This document shows positions 32,526 through 44,946 of a DNA stretch of 64,000 bases, piece after piece. Made by a program: the position numbers and the translations under genes. Each line of letters starts with the position of its first letter. Position 1 is the stretch's first letter. Under the pieces are notes generated by a model, which saw only the letters and a program-made list of their open reading frames with translations, did no database searches and was not told the origin of the DNA. This DNA is from Hemileia vastatrix. Lineage: Eukaryota; Basidiomycota; Pucciniomycetes; Pucciniales; Zaghouaniaceae. Location of the stretch: positions 9,505,998-9,569,997 of the forward strand of contig JASXTE010000017.1 of NCBI GenBank assembly GCA_030280995.1. The letters run 5' to 3'.

Positions 32526-32982
32526 GAAGGGGGGGGGGGGGAAGGGGGAGGGCCCTTACTTCATCTTATTTTGCTAAGTCACTTTTAGCCTTCAGATCAG
32601 TCGGTTACCATAGCATCTCAAAATACATCACCGACCCCCCCCCCCCCCCCCCCCCTTGATATGTGAGTGAAGAGTCCGACTTGATTTTGAGTTGGTTGGT
32701 CCTTGTTAGTTTAATCTCAATAGATATTGTCAACTCTTGTTGTAATAAGTATGAATAACATTGAAATTTGAACACAAAATGTTTTTTATTTTATTGTGTG
32801 ACTAATTGAGGTGTATCAAGTTTATGATGCTAGAAAGTATTAGTGATAGAGTGTAAGAATGCTATTAGGGGGTCTTGAACATTCCCAAACACACCAAATA
32901 AAACATGCCACAAAAAATGTTAAAAAATCAGCCATCCAAAAATGAAATACACCTTTTCCTGCACAGGTATATTTCAACAATA
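32217..32982. other. Non-coding stretch with long T, G and C homopolymers
   Basis: It holds a T run of about 31 (near 32492), a G12-type run (near 32530) and a C22-type run (near 32635). A minus-strand frame of 121 codons (32126-32491) overlaps the hairpin MITE and has no known domain. No gene is supported. Confidence 0.5.
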
Positions 32983-33047
32983 GGGGGTATCAAAGTTAGA
33001 AATCTTCCATTTCAAAATACCTCTTTTTTTTTTCCACCAAATCAACC

Positions 33048-33085
<38 letters not shown>

Positions 33086-33212
33086 TAAGGTATGCCATCT
33101 TGTGCCCCCAAAAACATCTTTTTACTGAGAATTAATGTCATGCTTGTGGCCTTCTTGTTGTGCTGTGAAATACCTTTTTAAATAATTAAAAATTTCTAAC
33201 TTTGATACCCCC
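32983..33212. mobile_element. TIR MITE D, 230 bp, TSD TA
   Basis: It begins GGGGGTATCAAAGTTAGAAA and ends with the exact reverse complement, with TA on both flanks. It is collinear with the copy at 26174-26371 apart from a T-run expansion at about 33053-33084. Confidence 0.85.
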
Positions 33213-33242
33213 TAATGTGTTTGCCCCCAAAAACACACCTTC

Positions 33243-35327
33243 GGTCAGCCAGGCTACTAGACTTACCCAGTAAAATAATTAATTATTTACTGGATGAAGC
33301 CACACCTTATTATTTTAATTATTTAATTAAATTAGTTACATTAAAATTACCTGTAATAAATTAACTAATTACAGAATGGTAAAATTAAATCAATAATTAA
33401 AATTAAATATAAAATGTCCCTTATATTTTTATTCTCTAACACTAGGCTCATTGACAGGTAAGAAGAAATAAAATTTTATATTAAAAAATAGATTTTAAAT
33501 TAAAATAAAATTTTAATATTCAAATAAAAATAAATATATACAAAAAAATTCAAATTTCTTATTTAGAATTGACTTCTACAGTAAAATATTAAATAAATTT
33601 ATGTATTTCTGACATCCTCTGTAAATACATCTTTAAAATACATCTTTTTGATGCCTTCTTTTTAGAACAACTTTGTTATTTGAAAATACTCCTTCTGGAA
33701 TATTCTTTTTCTCTCTCTCTCTCATACTACTGTTTTTAGAATTTCATTGCCGTGGTTTGTCCCTCCTTTGCCTATATAAGGCCTCTCTTTTGGTTGTTTT
33801 TTATTCATTCATTACTTACTTATTTTATTACAACTATTTACAATCCTTTTATTACTATTTATTATTGCCTTAGTATTTATGTCAGCCAGGCTATACCAGG
33901 AGCCCAGTAAATGATATGTTGATTTATTGGAGCTGAAAGAGGGCATAAGAATTGCATTTGATGTATATAAATTAATATTTTATTGCATAATAAAATTATA
34001 TAAGTATCTTATTAAATATAAGTGTTATATTAATTCTATTGTTATATAAATTATTTATACATTTAAACTAAGCATAATATATTTTATATTCTACAAATAA
34101 TGGCGCATTTTTATGTATTTAATAATTATAAATTAATAATTATTTAATTACAAACATCTATTATAATTATATGTGTAAAATTGACTTATAATGTAATTAA
34201 ATTAATTAATTAAATTTATATATTAAATAAAACTTTTCATATATTATTAAACAATAATATTGGGCGCTTTTTTGACCCTTAATTGTGTGAGAAAAATTAT
34301 TAAATAAATTATAACACTTATTTAATTATATAGTATTAAAATCCCCACTTTAAATTACAAATATCATTAAATTAATTATATGTTTCATTTAAACTAATTA
34401 TTGAATTAATTACATACTTAAAAAAATTAATTAAAATTGCTTTAAACTGGATTGAATTGATTACATGAATTTTTGGCGTGAAAATAATTCTATTTGTTTT
34501 ACTTAAACCCTTTACATCTCACTGTAATAACTGTTTTGGGTTATTTTACTACCTGTTCTCATGTTTCAGACTTACTTGGTTACTAATTATTTTAATTAAT
34601 TGTTTTGGGAAGTTATGGTGGGAAAAATGGTTAATTACTCACAGGTTTAGTTTATTGTCTCATGTTTTTCTCTCAATCTCTATGTTTAGTTCTATTCTTC
34701 TATATTCTTGTTTCATTTTATTACTCTTTTGTAAGTACTCATTTGTGACGCTTCAGAGGGTCCTTTGCCTATAAAAGGCTTTGGATAATCCCCTGTAGCT
34801 GCATCACTAATTATATACACTCAACTCAATACAATTTTAATTATATTACATTTATTTTATTTTTTATTAGCCTTATAAAATCTAAATTTAAAAGTAAATA
34901 AATATTTTACGGTTGCATTAAGTCTTTTAGTAATAGAAAGTGTTTTCCGCGCATTGAAAATAACTACTCGTTAAATAATTATATTAAAATTTATTAAAAC
35001 CTCACTGTTGTAAAAAGTCCCAAAAATTTACTTGTTGCCTCTCCTTTAAAATAACTATACAATTTTTATTACTTTATTTAATTTCCCTTTTATATTACCT
35101 TTTCCTCTACTTTTTCCCCCTCTTCTAGACAACTAGCCGATAATTTACATTAAACATAATTCTAATCCATTAATTTTAATAATAATCCAACTCTTTTACC
35201 TCTTATTATTGAGTAAATAATCTTTAAGATAGGAAAATATGTACCTGAGTTTGAATCCCTTAAAAACTGTTGTTACCGCCATTGGACCTCCCTATAAAAC
35301 CTTCTAGACTTGGAAAACCCCTTGACA
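33243..35327 (+). repeat. Solo LTR of family A, split by LTR B, TSD CCTTC
   Basis: It starts GGTCAGCCAGGCTACTAGAC (first T changed to G) and ends CCCCTTGACA. CCTTC lies on both flanks (33238-33242 and 35328-35332). Removing the LTR B inside leaves about 0.82 kb, the family A length. Confidence 0.87.
33880..35142 (+). repeat. Solo LTR of family B, TSD ATTTA
   Basis: It starts TGTCAGCCAGGCTATACCAG and ends AACTAGCCGATA; ATTTA is found at 33875-33879 and 35143-35147. It is 1263 bp. TATA box at 34770-34776. It is closer to the retro-1 LTR than to the retro-2 LTR. Confidence 0.9.
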
Positions 35328-36125
35328 CCTTCTTATGGGTCAAACAAGTCATCAAAACACTTCCCTTTTTTAACCATGAATAGTCAGCACTAGGTGCAAA
35401 AACACCATCATCTTATTTTATTTTTGTTACCTATTCATTAAGGCCTTATTCATAAATGTGAAATATGTGACTGACCAGCACTTAAGAAATTTCCCTTAAT
35501 CTTCACCACTGTCATTCACTTATGTTGAAGTGAATTTTACCCAGTTTCCTGGTTTCATTCATTTTGGTTAAGCTCTCATCCTTGAAATTACATAAGATTT
35601 TATGATTCTGTTTCACTATGATATCTCATCTTCTGTTCATCTCTCACTTACATTCCTCATTGTTGGTTCTGATACTTCTCCCTCCACAGCTCTTTGGGTA
35701 AGTCACATTCTCATTTTTTTTGTCATTTAATGACTGATTGAAATGTCTTTTTTTATTCTTTTTTTTTAATAATCTGTTTTGATTTGATTATTGATTGAGC
35801 TGTTCTTTATTTTCCCCCTTTTTTTTATTTTTTTTATTTATTTATTTATTTAATTTTTTTTTCTAAGTCTTTTTCTAAGTTTTTTTTTTTTTTTTTTTTT
35901 TTTTTTCCTCCAATTTTTTTTACCAATTTATTCCTCACTTTTTTTTTCTCAGTTTTTTTAGTATTTTTTTTTTTATTGATTTTTTTTTTTTCAATTTTTT
36001 TTCTCTATTTGTTTCTCAATTTTTTTTTCTCACTTTTATTATATTTTTTATTGTATTTTTTTTTCCAATATTTTTTTTTCATTTTTTTCATTTTTTTCAA
36101 ATTTTTTTTTCCCCTCCAAGTTGTT
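35328..36125. other. Non-coding; extreme T-rich strand at 35745-36110
   Basis: No gene is seen in 35333-35745. From 35745 to 36110 the plus strand is almost only T with scattered C and A, in TTTTTTTCTC-like units. Such tracts arise by slippage; the ORF predicted here is meaningless. Confidence 0.6.
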
Positions 36126-37367
36126 TGTCAGCCAGGCTATCTCAGGAGCCCAGTAATTTATATAATAAATTACTGGAATCATGTAAGGGAATAACACTAT
36201 GTAGTTACAATAAATTATTTTATTAAATAATAAAATTATAAATATTTTATGAATAAATAAAATAATTACTATATTTAATTTTATTATTAAATAAGTTTTA
36301 TTACATAAACAAATATTATATTCTATAAAAACATGGCACATTTCTATGTATTTAATATTTCTAAAAAATTAATTAAATTAATTATAATATTTTGAGCTTA
36401 ATTATATTTAACTTATAATGGAATTAAAATTAATTTAATATAACTTAGATATTAAATCCAACTCATCATATAATTTTATCCATAAATATTGGGTGCTTTT
36501 TTGACCCTTAACTGTGTCAATAGAATTAGTAAATGATTTAAAATACATCTTTAATATATTAATATCAAATTCTCACTTTAAATAAGTTACAATTAAATTA
36601 ATTATTTGTTTCAATTAAATTAATTACTGAAAGTAGTTAAAACAATTATTTAATTTCTCTTTATAATTGAAATAAATTGATTACATAAATTTTTGTGTGA
36701 AAATAATTCTAGTTGTTTTAATTAAAACCTTTACATCTTATTATAATACTTGTTTAGGATATCTTTTCTCACGATTCTCATGGCCTCATACTTATTTAGT
36801 TACTCATTAGATTAATTACTTGTTTGGAGCTTTAAGACAGTAAAATTATTAACTTATTCACAGGTTTAATTTGTTGTTTCATTTTTTCCCTCAATGTGTA
36901 TGTTTTAATTAAGTTCTTTTGGTCTTTTTGTTTCACATACTATTATTTTTGTATATACATTGTAAGCGCCTCAGAAGTATCATTGCCTATAAAAGGATCT
37001 TGTAATTCCTCTTTGTTATTTATCTCTTAATTTACACTCATACTTTATTATATTCTAAATATCATACATATTAATATTATTTTTATTAGTACTACAGTTC
37101 TAGTTTAAATTTTAAATAATACTAAGGTTGCTATAAGTTTATTAATAACAATAATTGATTGCCACACATTGAGATATAACTTATTAAAAATATTAAATAC
37201 CATTTAAATCTACTGTAGTGTCATTACTCATAAAGTGTCGTTGTATTCCTCTCCATAAACTCAATTATATTAAATTTTCATTTTAACACAAACTGCTTCT
37301 TTATATTTCCCTTCTATTTCTTCTTTTGTCCCTCTTTTCCTTCATCTTCTAGATGACCCGCCAATAA
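36126..37367 (+). repeat. 5' LTR (family B) of retro-2
   Basis: It begins TGTCAGCCAGGCTATCTCAG and ends CCCGCCAATAA by comparison with the 3' LTR. TATA box at 36988-36994, conserved 17-mer motif at 36491-36507. Confidence 0.85.
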
Positions 37368-38041
37368 ATGGGGCCTTTCCAAACGACAACAACAATACAC
37401 CCTTTTGTGACAAACAACACTGTGCACAGACCACCTAAGCAAAAAAGCAAAATTTTGCCGCAACCGTGTTTCGAACTTGGGTTTGAACTCTTAGGTTTAT
37501 AATATATTAAATAATATACACTTTTGAAGTGATTTCTCAATCACTATAGTAAGTTAACCTTTGCACCTCTCACTTATATTATTAAATTTTTTTGCAATAA
37601 CAGTGATTGTGGCTTAATTGCTGATTCACTGAGTGTAAGTGTTCAAAAAAAATTATTTTTTCCTAGTTGACCATAATAGAGTTATAACTCTTAGTCCTAG
37701 AAGATCATTATAAAATATTTAAAATAAATTATTAATTTAATTTTATTGAATTTTTTTTTTTTGATTTAAATTGGTTGACCATAATAGTACTCAGTACTTA
37801 GTCCCAATATTACCAAGATTTTTTTTGGTATTAATTATTTTGGTTGACTTATTAAAACCTTTTTTAGTTTGGTCCCTTAATAATAATTGTAATTCTTAAT
37901 AATATAAATTGTAATTACATATTTTTGTATTACATTTTTTATTGTTAATTATTTTATTTAATTTTTTCAAGAAATCATATATTATTTTTGAAATATAAAT
38001 TTGAATAATTAAATAACATTTGAATTTTTATTCATAGTTCA
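37368..38041. other. Retro-2 leader between 5' LTR and gag
   Basis: It starts ATGGGGCCTTTCCAAACGAC, sharing GCCTTTCC and AACGAC with retro-1, so the primer-binding region is probably here. The two GACCATAATAG motifs followed by TTAGTCC are kept. Confidence 0.5.
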
Positions 38042-40410
38042 ATGTCCAGTAGTTTGGCAAACAGCATGGATAACCTTAATGTGGATGAAATTGATTTGGA
38101 TGTAGATAATGAATCTGTAGGTTCTTCAAAATTAACTTACAAGAATTCTTCAGTTAACATTAAATCTTCATACCCTTCAGGACATAGAGATGTCAGGAGA
38201 AGTGGCAAACTACCCTCACCAAACTACTCTGAAAGAAGTAAAGCCTCAGATCAATCAGGAAAATCCTCTAAAGGGTATAAAAATAAAAAAGATCCCTCTG
38301 ACGCAATAATTAAACAATCTTTCCAGCCATATAAAAGAACTGAAAACAGAAAGCATGAAGTACACGACAATAGTAGACACACTCTGGCAACAGATGCAGG
38401 ATCTCTTAAATAAAAATCAGGTTCAACCTCCTCCTTTCCCAGCCTCTCAGCCTCAGCCCCATCAGGCACCCAGCTCCTTCATGCAAAATCAAAGCACTCT
38501 GCAAGTGGAACAGTGGAAATGGGATTACCTGATGAACCATTACCAACAGAATGCTCAGCAGCCAGTAGCTCAACACCCTGTCCCATCCAGGACACAAACC
38601 TTCCATCAACCTCCTCAGGCCCATCTTTATCAGGGAGGCAGAAGAAAGAAGGCACAGGGGAAATTTCCTCCCTTGCCATGGTAAGTAATCTGTTTGATAA
38701 ACATGTTTGTATGTATAATAACAAATCTTCTCCCACAGGTAATCTTGTGGATAATGGTGAGAGAACAATTAAACCCTTAAAGAGACAACTTTCTTGAATG
38801 AGTAGCCCTAATGATGTAATTAGTAAATTATCATTTGATGAACCTTTACATTTAACCTCTACTTCTTTAATTAATCCTTCTCTTGCAATTAAAAATGATT
38901 CTTCTTCCCCTGAAGTTTATACCTTGCTTGAGAAGACCTCTGAGGATATATTAAAAGATACACTTGATTTTAATGTTGTAAAAGACAAAAATTTAAGAGA
39001 TGTATTAGTACTTGAGAGTGATAGATTGAATAATTTGCACTTAAATTGTAAAGTGAGCTCTTCTGTGCAAGATACAGCCTATTTTAAAATCAAAGAAACT
39101 TTGAATATTCTTCTTAGCCAACAAAAACAAATAAGAAGTAATCATAGAGCTATCTCAGATAAAAATATTAATCTGCATAAAACTTTGAGTGAGTTAAAGC
39201 CCCTTATTGAAGAGAAATATTCATTGAAACATGAAATTAAGTCTCTACACAATGAGTTGAAAAAGCTGAAAAATGATTTCCAAGCACTGAGTACCAAATA
39301 CACAGTTTTTGAGGACAGAAATGTTTTATCCCTTGAAAAAATAAATGAACAGATGTCTGAAATTCCAAGGATATGAAATTCTGTGTCTGAACTACAGGAA
39401 AAATTCTCAGCTTTAGCTGCCAATCATTATGGTGTACATGAATATTCTGCCAATAAATTGCATAGAAATAAAGGAAAGGGGCCTGAACAAAGAAATTCTT
39501 TTCTTCCCCATATTTCAGCCATTAAACAAACTGACAATGTGTCTGTAAAATCTTTTGCTACTATAAAAAAATCTTTTAATGGTCATGAACCAGCTTTTTC
39601 TGTAAATAATAAAATTTCTGAAAACCTGGATAAACTTCAAGAATTATTTTTTTTAAATAATTCAAACCAAAAGATGGACCATCCCAGTAGCCAGAAAAAT
39701 TGGCCCAAACTGGATCAATATCCCACTTTTGATGGTTACTCTTCATCTGACTGGCAACACTTTTTTCAGAGAATTGATAATCTGAAAACTCTTATAAATT
39801 TCCAGATGAAGAAATTGTCTCTAAATTAATTTCTTTATTTTCCAATGTAGCTTTAATGTGGTATGAATCTGTTTTACTGGACTATCAACATTATACTTGG
39901 AAAGAGTGGAAAAACTTGATTGAAAATCAATTTGGTGGTTCCAAATTCAGGCTTGCCCAGCAGAGATTATATGAGAATGCTAAATATGCGTCCTCCTCTC
40001 CTGAAAAACCTATTTTTTTCCTTATGAAAATTACAAAAATTCTTAGAGCTATAGATCCTAAAATGGATTATGATATTTGGAGAGATAAAATTCTCTATAA
40101 ATTACCAAATTCTCTGAGAGATTTGATTAGGGCAAGGACTGAGCATGTAAGAGAGAATTATTCCTTTATCAATATCTGTAATGAAGTCCTACTAAATCAT
40201 AGATATGAACCAAGGAATTATCCTGTTAAATCTTATCATGACCAAAAAAAGCCCTCCATAAAACTTCCAGACAAAACTGGTAGACCTTCTGCCCCAGTTA
40301 CTCCAAAGAAATATGCAACTAATACTTGTTTTAAATGTAACAAACCATTGCAAAAAGGACAAATTTGTGACAAGAAAATTCATCTTGTTGAACATAATGA
40401 TGAATCTTAA
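38042..40410 (+). pseudogene. Retro-2 gag (broken)
   Basis: It starts MSSSLANSMDNLNVDEIDLD, like retro-1. The frame stops at 38411, and a second part in the same role runs from 38513 to 38797 and 38798 to 39376. TGA at 39374 and a frameshift near 39830 follow. The capsid part (QFGGSKFRLAQQRLYEN) and the zinc-binding end (CFKCNKPLQKGQICDKK) are in one open frame from 39856 to 40410. An overlapping exon-like frame lies at 38355-38684. Confidence 0.8.
38355..38684 (+). CDS. Open frame overlapping gag in retro-2
   Basis: This is the counterpart of 13474-13986 in retro-1: VDTLWQQMQDLL, a Pro/Gln-rich linker, QWKWDYLMNHYQ and the end GGRRKKAQGKFPPLPW, followed by GGTAAGTA. Substitutions between the two copies are mostly conservative in this frame. 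It stays open where the main gag frame has a stop (38411), which supports this frame as the coding one. Confidence 0.45.
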   Translation: MKYTTIVDTLWQQMQDLLNKNQVQPPPFPASQPQPHQAPSSFMQNQSTLQVEQWKWDYLMNHYQQNAQQPVAQHPVPSRTQTFHQPPQAHLYQGGRRKKAQGKFPPLPW

Positions 40411-40899
40411 AATACTCAAGCTGATCTTGATGATTCCTCAAGTGACTGTGATAGCAATATCTCTTATGACCATGAGTCTTCTCAGGAAGTTCTGGTTTTA
40501 GAAAAAGATATCCAATATTTGGATAATTGGTCTGATAATTGTGATATTGAGTTATCTTGTGTATAAAATTCTGAAGTAATTAGAGATATTACTGAAATTT
40601 CTATTTTAATATCACCTTTGAGAGCACCTGTTATTATTAATGGTAAAAATGTTGAATTTATCCTTGACTCTGGTGCTGGATGAAGTGTAGTGTCTGAAAA
40701 ATCACTGGCCTCTGTAGATAAGGATTATCAATTCAAATTATTACCTATAACATCTGAAAAATGGAAAGGTTATGGTTCTGTTTTATGTCCATTGGCAAAT
40801 ACAAAACCACTTTATTCTTTAAATATAATGGTGGTTTTGTCAGAGCTATTTGTGAATTTGTTGTGATGAAAAAATGTCAATTTAAGCTAATGGTTTATC
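40411..40899 (+). pseudogene. Retro-2 protease domain (decayed)
   Basis: APVIINGKNVEFILDSGAG keeps the DSGA signature (about 40668-40680), but it is followed at once by TGA where retro-1 has glycine, and a stop (TAA 40564) and a frameshift near 40790 are also present. Confidence 0.7.
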
Positions 40900-42225
40900 A
40901 TGGGAAATGATATTTTAACCATGTTTGGCATTAAATTGGATCTTTCAAACAATTGTTTTACTTTGGGAATGAATGGGAAAAGAGAATTTAAAATTTCTTC
41001 TTTGAAAAACCATTCTACACCCTTATTGAAATCTTGTCATTCTTTGATCCAGTTTAAAGGTAGAAAAACAGAGGAAATGAATGTATTATTGTCTGAAATT
41101 GAAATAGCTTCATTTGGTAATCATTTGACTGATAACCAAAAGGATTCAATAGTGGCCTTAATTACATCTTTCCCAATGGCTTTTGCTCATGGTTCCCATG
41201 TGTTAGGATTGGTTAAAGATGAAATGAAAATTTCTTTATCTTTGAAATTGGATGAAATACCTCCTAGCCTAAAGAAAAAACCTCATCCTGCTTCTCCCAC
41301 AAAAAGAAAAGATATAGAAGATAATATCTCAACTTTACTAAGTATGAATGTTATTGAAAAAGTGGATGTTACACCCAAATATTGTGTCATCTCTCCAGTT
41401 TTAATTTCTTATGAGAAAGATAAAGCTAGACTTTGTGGAGATTATAGAGCTTTGAATACTTATACTGTGGATGATATTTACCCATTACCCAAAATAAGCT
41501 CTATACATGCTACCTTACAAGGTGCTAAATTCATCAGCTGTCTGGATGGTAATAAAGGTTATCATCAAATACCTGTAGAACAGTCTTCCCAAAATTATTT
41601 GCTAATTGCAACCCATATGGGAATTTACAAATATGTTAAAATGCCTTTTGGCCCTAAAAATGCCCCTTCTGTATTCCAAAAAGTGATGGATAACACATTT
41701 CATCAGAAAATAATTGAAGGTTGGTTAATGGTTTACATTGATGAAATCATAGTTTTTTCTAAAAATTTTGATGAACATTTACAACACTTGAATAAAGTCT
41801 TCCAGAAAATGGACAAAATTAACATGACTTTATCCTTAAAAAAGTGTAAATTTGTATTTCAATCCTTAAAAGTCCTGGGTCATGTTGTGTCTGGCTTACA
41901 GATCTGTGTAGACCAAGGGAAAGTTGCTGATATCCAAAATGTGTCAGCACCAACTTCTGTAAAAGAAATACAAAGTTTCTTGGGAATTTGTGGCTACTAC
42001 AGACAATATATAAAAAATTATCAAGTCATAGCCTTACCACTTACAAAACTAAAAAGAAAAGATGTGGCTTATATTTGGAATGAGGATGCCCAAAAAGCTT
42101 TTAATACCTTACAGAAGTGTTTAATGACAGCACCAATCCTTGCCCTTCCATATTTTAATAAGCCTTTTGTTCTTTATACAGATGCAAGTTTTATTGAACT
42201 TGGAGCTGCTCTTCATCAAAATTAA
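40900..42225 (+). pseudogene. Retro-2 reverse transcriptase and RNase H start, YIDE box
   Basis: 441 open codons cover the RT and the connection into RNase H (LYTDASFIELG). The catalytic box reads VYIDEIIVFSK instead of VYIDDIIVFSK; the second Asp is normally essential for metal binding, so this copy should be catalytically dead even without its stops. A TAA at 42223 ends the frame. Confidence 0.85.
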
Positions 42226-42990
42226 ATTATGAATGAAAAAGTTTCAGAAGTAGTAATTTTTTATATTTCAAGAACCTTAAGAAAAAGTGAATTGAAATAT
42301 GGTGCCACTCAATTGGAGTGCTTAGCAGTTTTATGGGCTTTAGAAAAGCTTCATTAATACTTAGATGATCAAAAATTTGAATTAGTTACTGATTGCAGTG
42401 CTTTAAAATCCCTCTTAAACTTGAAAACACCAAATAGACATATGTTTAGATGGCAACTAGCTGTTCAAGAATACAGAGGTAGAATGACTATTATTCACAG
42501 GGCTGGAAATTTTCATTCAAATGTTAATATGTTGTCCAGATTTCCTCTTCAAAATGATGTATCCAATCCAGCATATGTACCTGAAGATGATACAGTGCAT
42601 ATACATGGTATATACATTGAGGATATGGAAGAGGAACTGTTACAATTAATTCTGGATTCATATGAGAAAGATTCTATTTTAAATAAATTGGTTACAATCT
42701 TGAATGATCCAAAGAATGCTTCTATCCAAGCATTGATAAAAACTCTTCCTCCAAAGTACCAGAGTGCTTTGAGTAAAGGAAAGTTTTCCATTGAGGATGG
42801 TTATATTTACTACAGGAGAAAACTAGCCAATGTCATTTTTATTCCTCCTTCCATGAAAGAAACCATCTTAAAACTATGTCATGATTACATATTAGCAGGA
42901 CATTTTGATCTTGAAAAAACCATTATCAGAATTAAAAACACCGCTTGATGGGCTAATATGTCTGAAGACACTAAATTGTATGTTGAATAT
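42226..42990 (+). pseudogene. Retro-2 RNase H end and integrase N-terminus
   Basis: The same frame continues after the stop at 42223, with TAA at 42355 and TGA at 42946. The integrase zinc-finger histidines are present (DYILAGHFDLEKT), and the sequence runs to KLYVEY, where LTR C interrupts it. Confidence 0.75.
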
Positions 42991-44167
42991 TGTCAGCCTA
43001 AATATCCTTAGGACTGAGTATTTCTTATGCTTAAAATAAGATAACCTTAATTAGATTAAGCCTATATCTTAAAAATAAGGTTAAAATAATAATATATATT
43101 ATTTTATTATATATATATATAATTATTATTCTATTATATAATTTATAATAGTTTAAATAGCTTATCCATGGCCTAATAATACTTATTAAGGTGTTAATGG
43201 AGTCATAATATACTTATCTTAAGTGATATGAAGTAATTATTGACATACATAAGCTTATATGTATACATAAATCTCATATTCAGTGAAATATGCAGTATAT
43301 TATGTATATTTAGGTATATAAGTGGGTTTTAGCCCCTTAATAGCCTATAACCTTTGTTTTTCTGCTTATTTTAGGTCATATGGACGAAATCAGTGGACTC
43401 ACAACGCCTACAGAAGCATAGACACCTATATCAGGCGCATACACCCAGTTTGGACAACTAAAATTACTTCCTTGGATGGTTATTCACGGATTTATGGGTT
43501 GGAAGGATGTTTTTGGGTTAATGTGGATGCTTGGGGATGTTATTGGGGGCTTGGACATTTTATTTGTTTCCTTTATATACTTTTAGTTTCATTAAATCTC
43601 TTTTTGATCATTTATTTTACCTGTTTCTTTATGGTATCCGCTTTTATCTGGGTTTTCTATTTATGGTATGACTCTGTGTTATTATTAATAGTGATGGAGG
43701 GTCCTTACTGGAGGTCTGGGTGTTGAAACTGCTTGAAGTGGACGCCATGGGGAGGTGATGGGCCCTCACAGTGCTGTAATTGCCGGGGATAGCAGTGAAA
43801 TCATCTGGATTGAAGGTCTGTGCACTCCAGTGGATTTGGGTATAAGTAACAAGGGATTTTGACGGTTTATTATCATCATTCAATTACTATACTTCAAACA
43901 AACATTACACTACAATTATTAACATTCAGAAATATATTATAAAGCCCTTATAAATTGATATTATCTTTATAAAAGCTATAACTATATTTTATTCTTCTAT
44001 TTTCCACCACTAGCACGCATTTAAATCCAAGTATTGTGAGTTTAATTTGAGTATAACTATTCTATTAGTCTTCCCCTGAGGTTTAATCACTAAATCATTT
44101 ATTAATAAGTAGTAGGACCATAAAATAACACTATTATATCATACTTATATACTAGACTGTACTGACA
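42991..44167 (+). repeat. Solo LTR of family C inside retro-2 integrase, TSD AATAT
   Basis: It starts TGTCAGCCTAAATATCC and ends CTGTACTGACA; AATAT lies on both sides (42986-42990 and 44168-44172). Comparison with retro-1 gives the empty site. It is 1177 bp and reads in the opposite orientation to the copies at 10330/23047 and 48083. It contains a GC-richer core at about 43375-43860. The ORF at 43322-43726 lies in it and has no homology that I recognise. Confidence 0.92.
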
Positions 44168-44880
44168 AATATTGTGATTCTTGTCAGAAATCTAAGAGAT
44201 TTACAGGTAAGAGAGAAGGATTGTTACAACATATTGAAGCACCTGATGCTCCTTGGAAAATCATTAACATGGATTTTGTCACTGGTCTTCCTGTAGAAGG
44301 TAAAGACAATTATAACTCTTGTTGGGTAATAGTGGATAGATTCACCAAAATGTGTAAATTTATTCCAACCCACAAAGATTTATCCACCAAATAATTAGCT
44401 TTCTTATGGTGGTTTTACATGTTTAATATTGTTGGATTTCCGAAAGCCATTATCTCTGATAGAGATCCAAAATTTACATCTGAGTTTTGGACCTCTTTGA
44501 TGAATATTTGTAGCTGTGAGTTAAAATTATCTACAGCTCACCATCCTCAGACTGATGGTTTAGCTGAAAGAATGATTCAAACTCTAGAAGAGATGATTAG
44601 AAGGTATTGTGCCTTTGGATTAGAATAAAAAGACAATGACAGATTTACTCATGACTGGGTCACTCTATTGCCTGGTCTTGAATTTGCATATAATAGCACT
44701 TTTCATTCTGTCACTGAGAAAAAGCCTTTTGAGCTTTGGTTAGGTTATGTCCCAAATACTCCTGCTAAGATTCTCAATAATAAATTACCTAAGTTGGAAC
44801 TACACCCTGGTGTAAAATCTTTTATGCAAATGCAACAGTTATGCAGAAAACATGCTCAAAGCTGAATTTATAAAGCATTT
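44168..44880 (+). pseudogene. Retro-2 integrase core (continued)
   Basis: The integrase continues with CDSCQKSKRF, NMDFVTGLP, ISDRDPKFTSEFW and HHPQTDGLAERMIQ, so D, D and E are all present. Stops at 44392 (TAA), 44626 (TAA) and 44864 (TGA) interrupt it. Confidence 0.8.
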
Positions 44881-44946
44881 GAATATGAAAAGAAAAGATA
44901 GGATAAATCCCATAAAGAATGCACATTTAAAAAGGGTGATGAAGAG

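Noticed and set aside
35976..36341. ORFs of almost only Phe/Leu/Ile or Lys
   Set aside because: They come from a T-rich low-complexity tract and LTR sequence.
37440..37510. tRNA-like words (TTCGAAC and GGGTTTGAACTC) in the retro-2 leader
   Set aside because: No acceptor, D or anticodon stem pairs around them; they are more likely part of the element leader.
43322..43726. A 134-codon ORF
   Set aside because: It lies wholly inside a solo LTR C and is not kept open in the other two copies.
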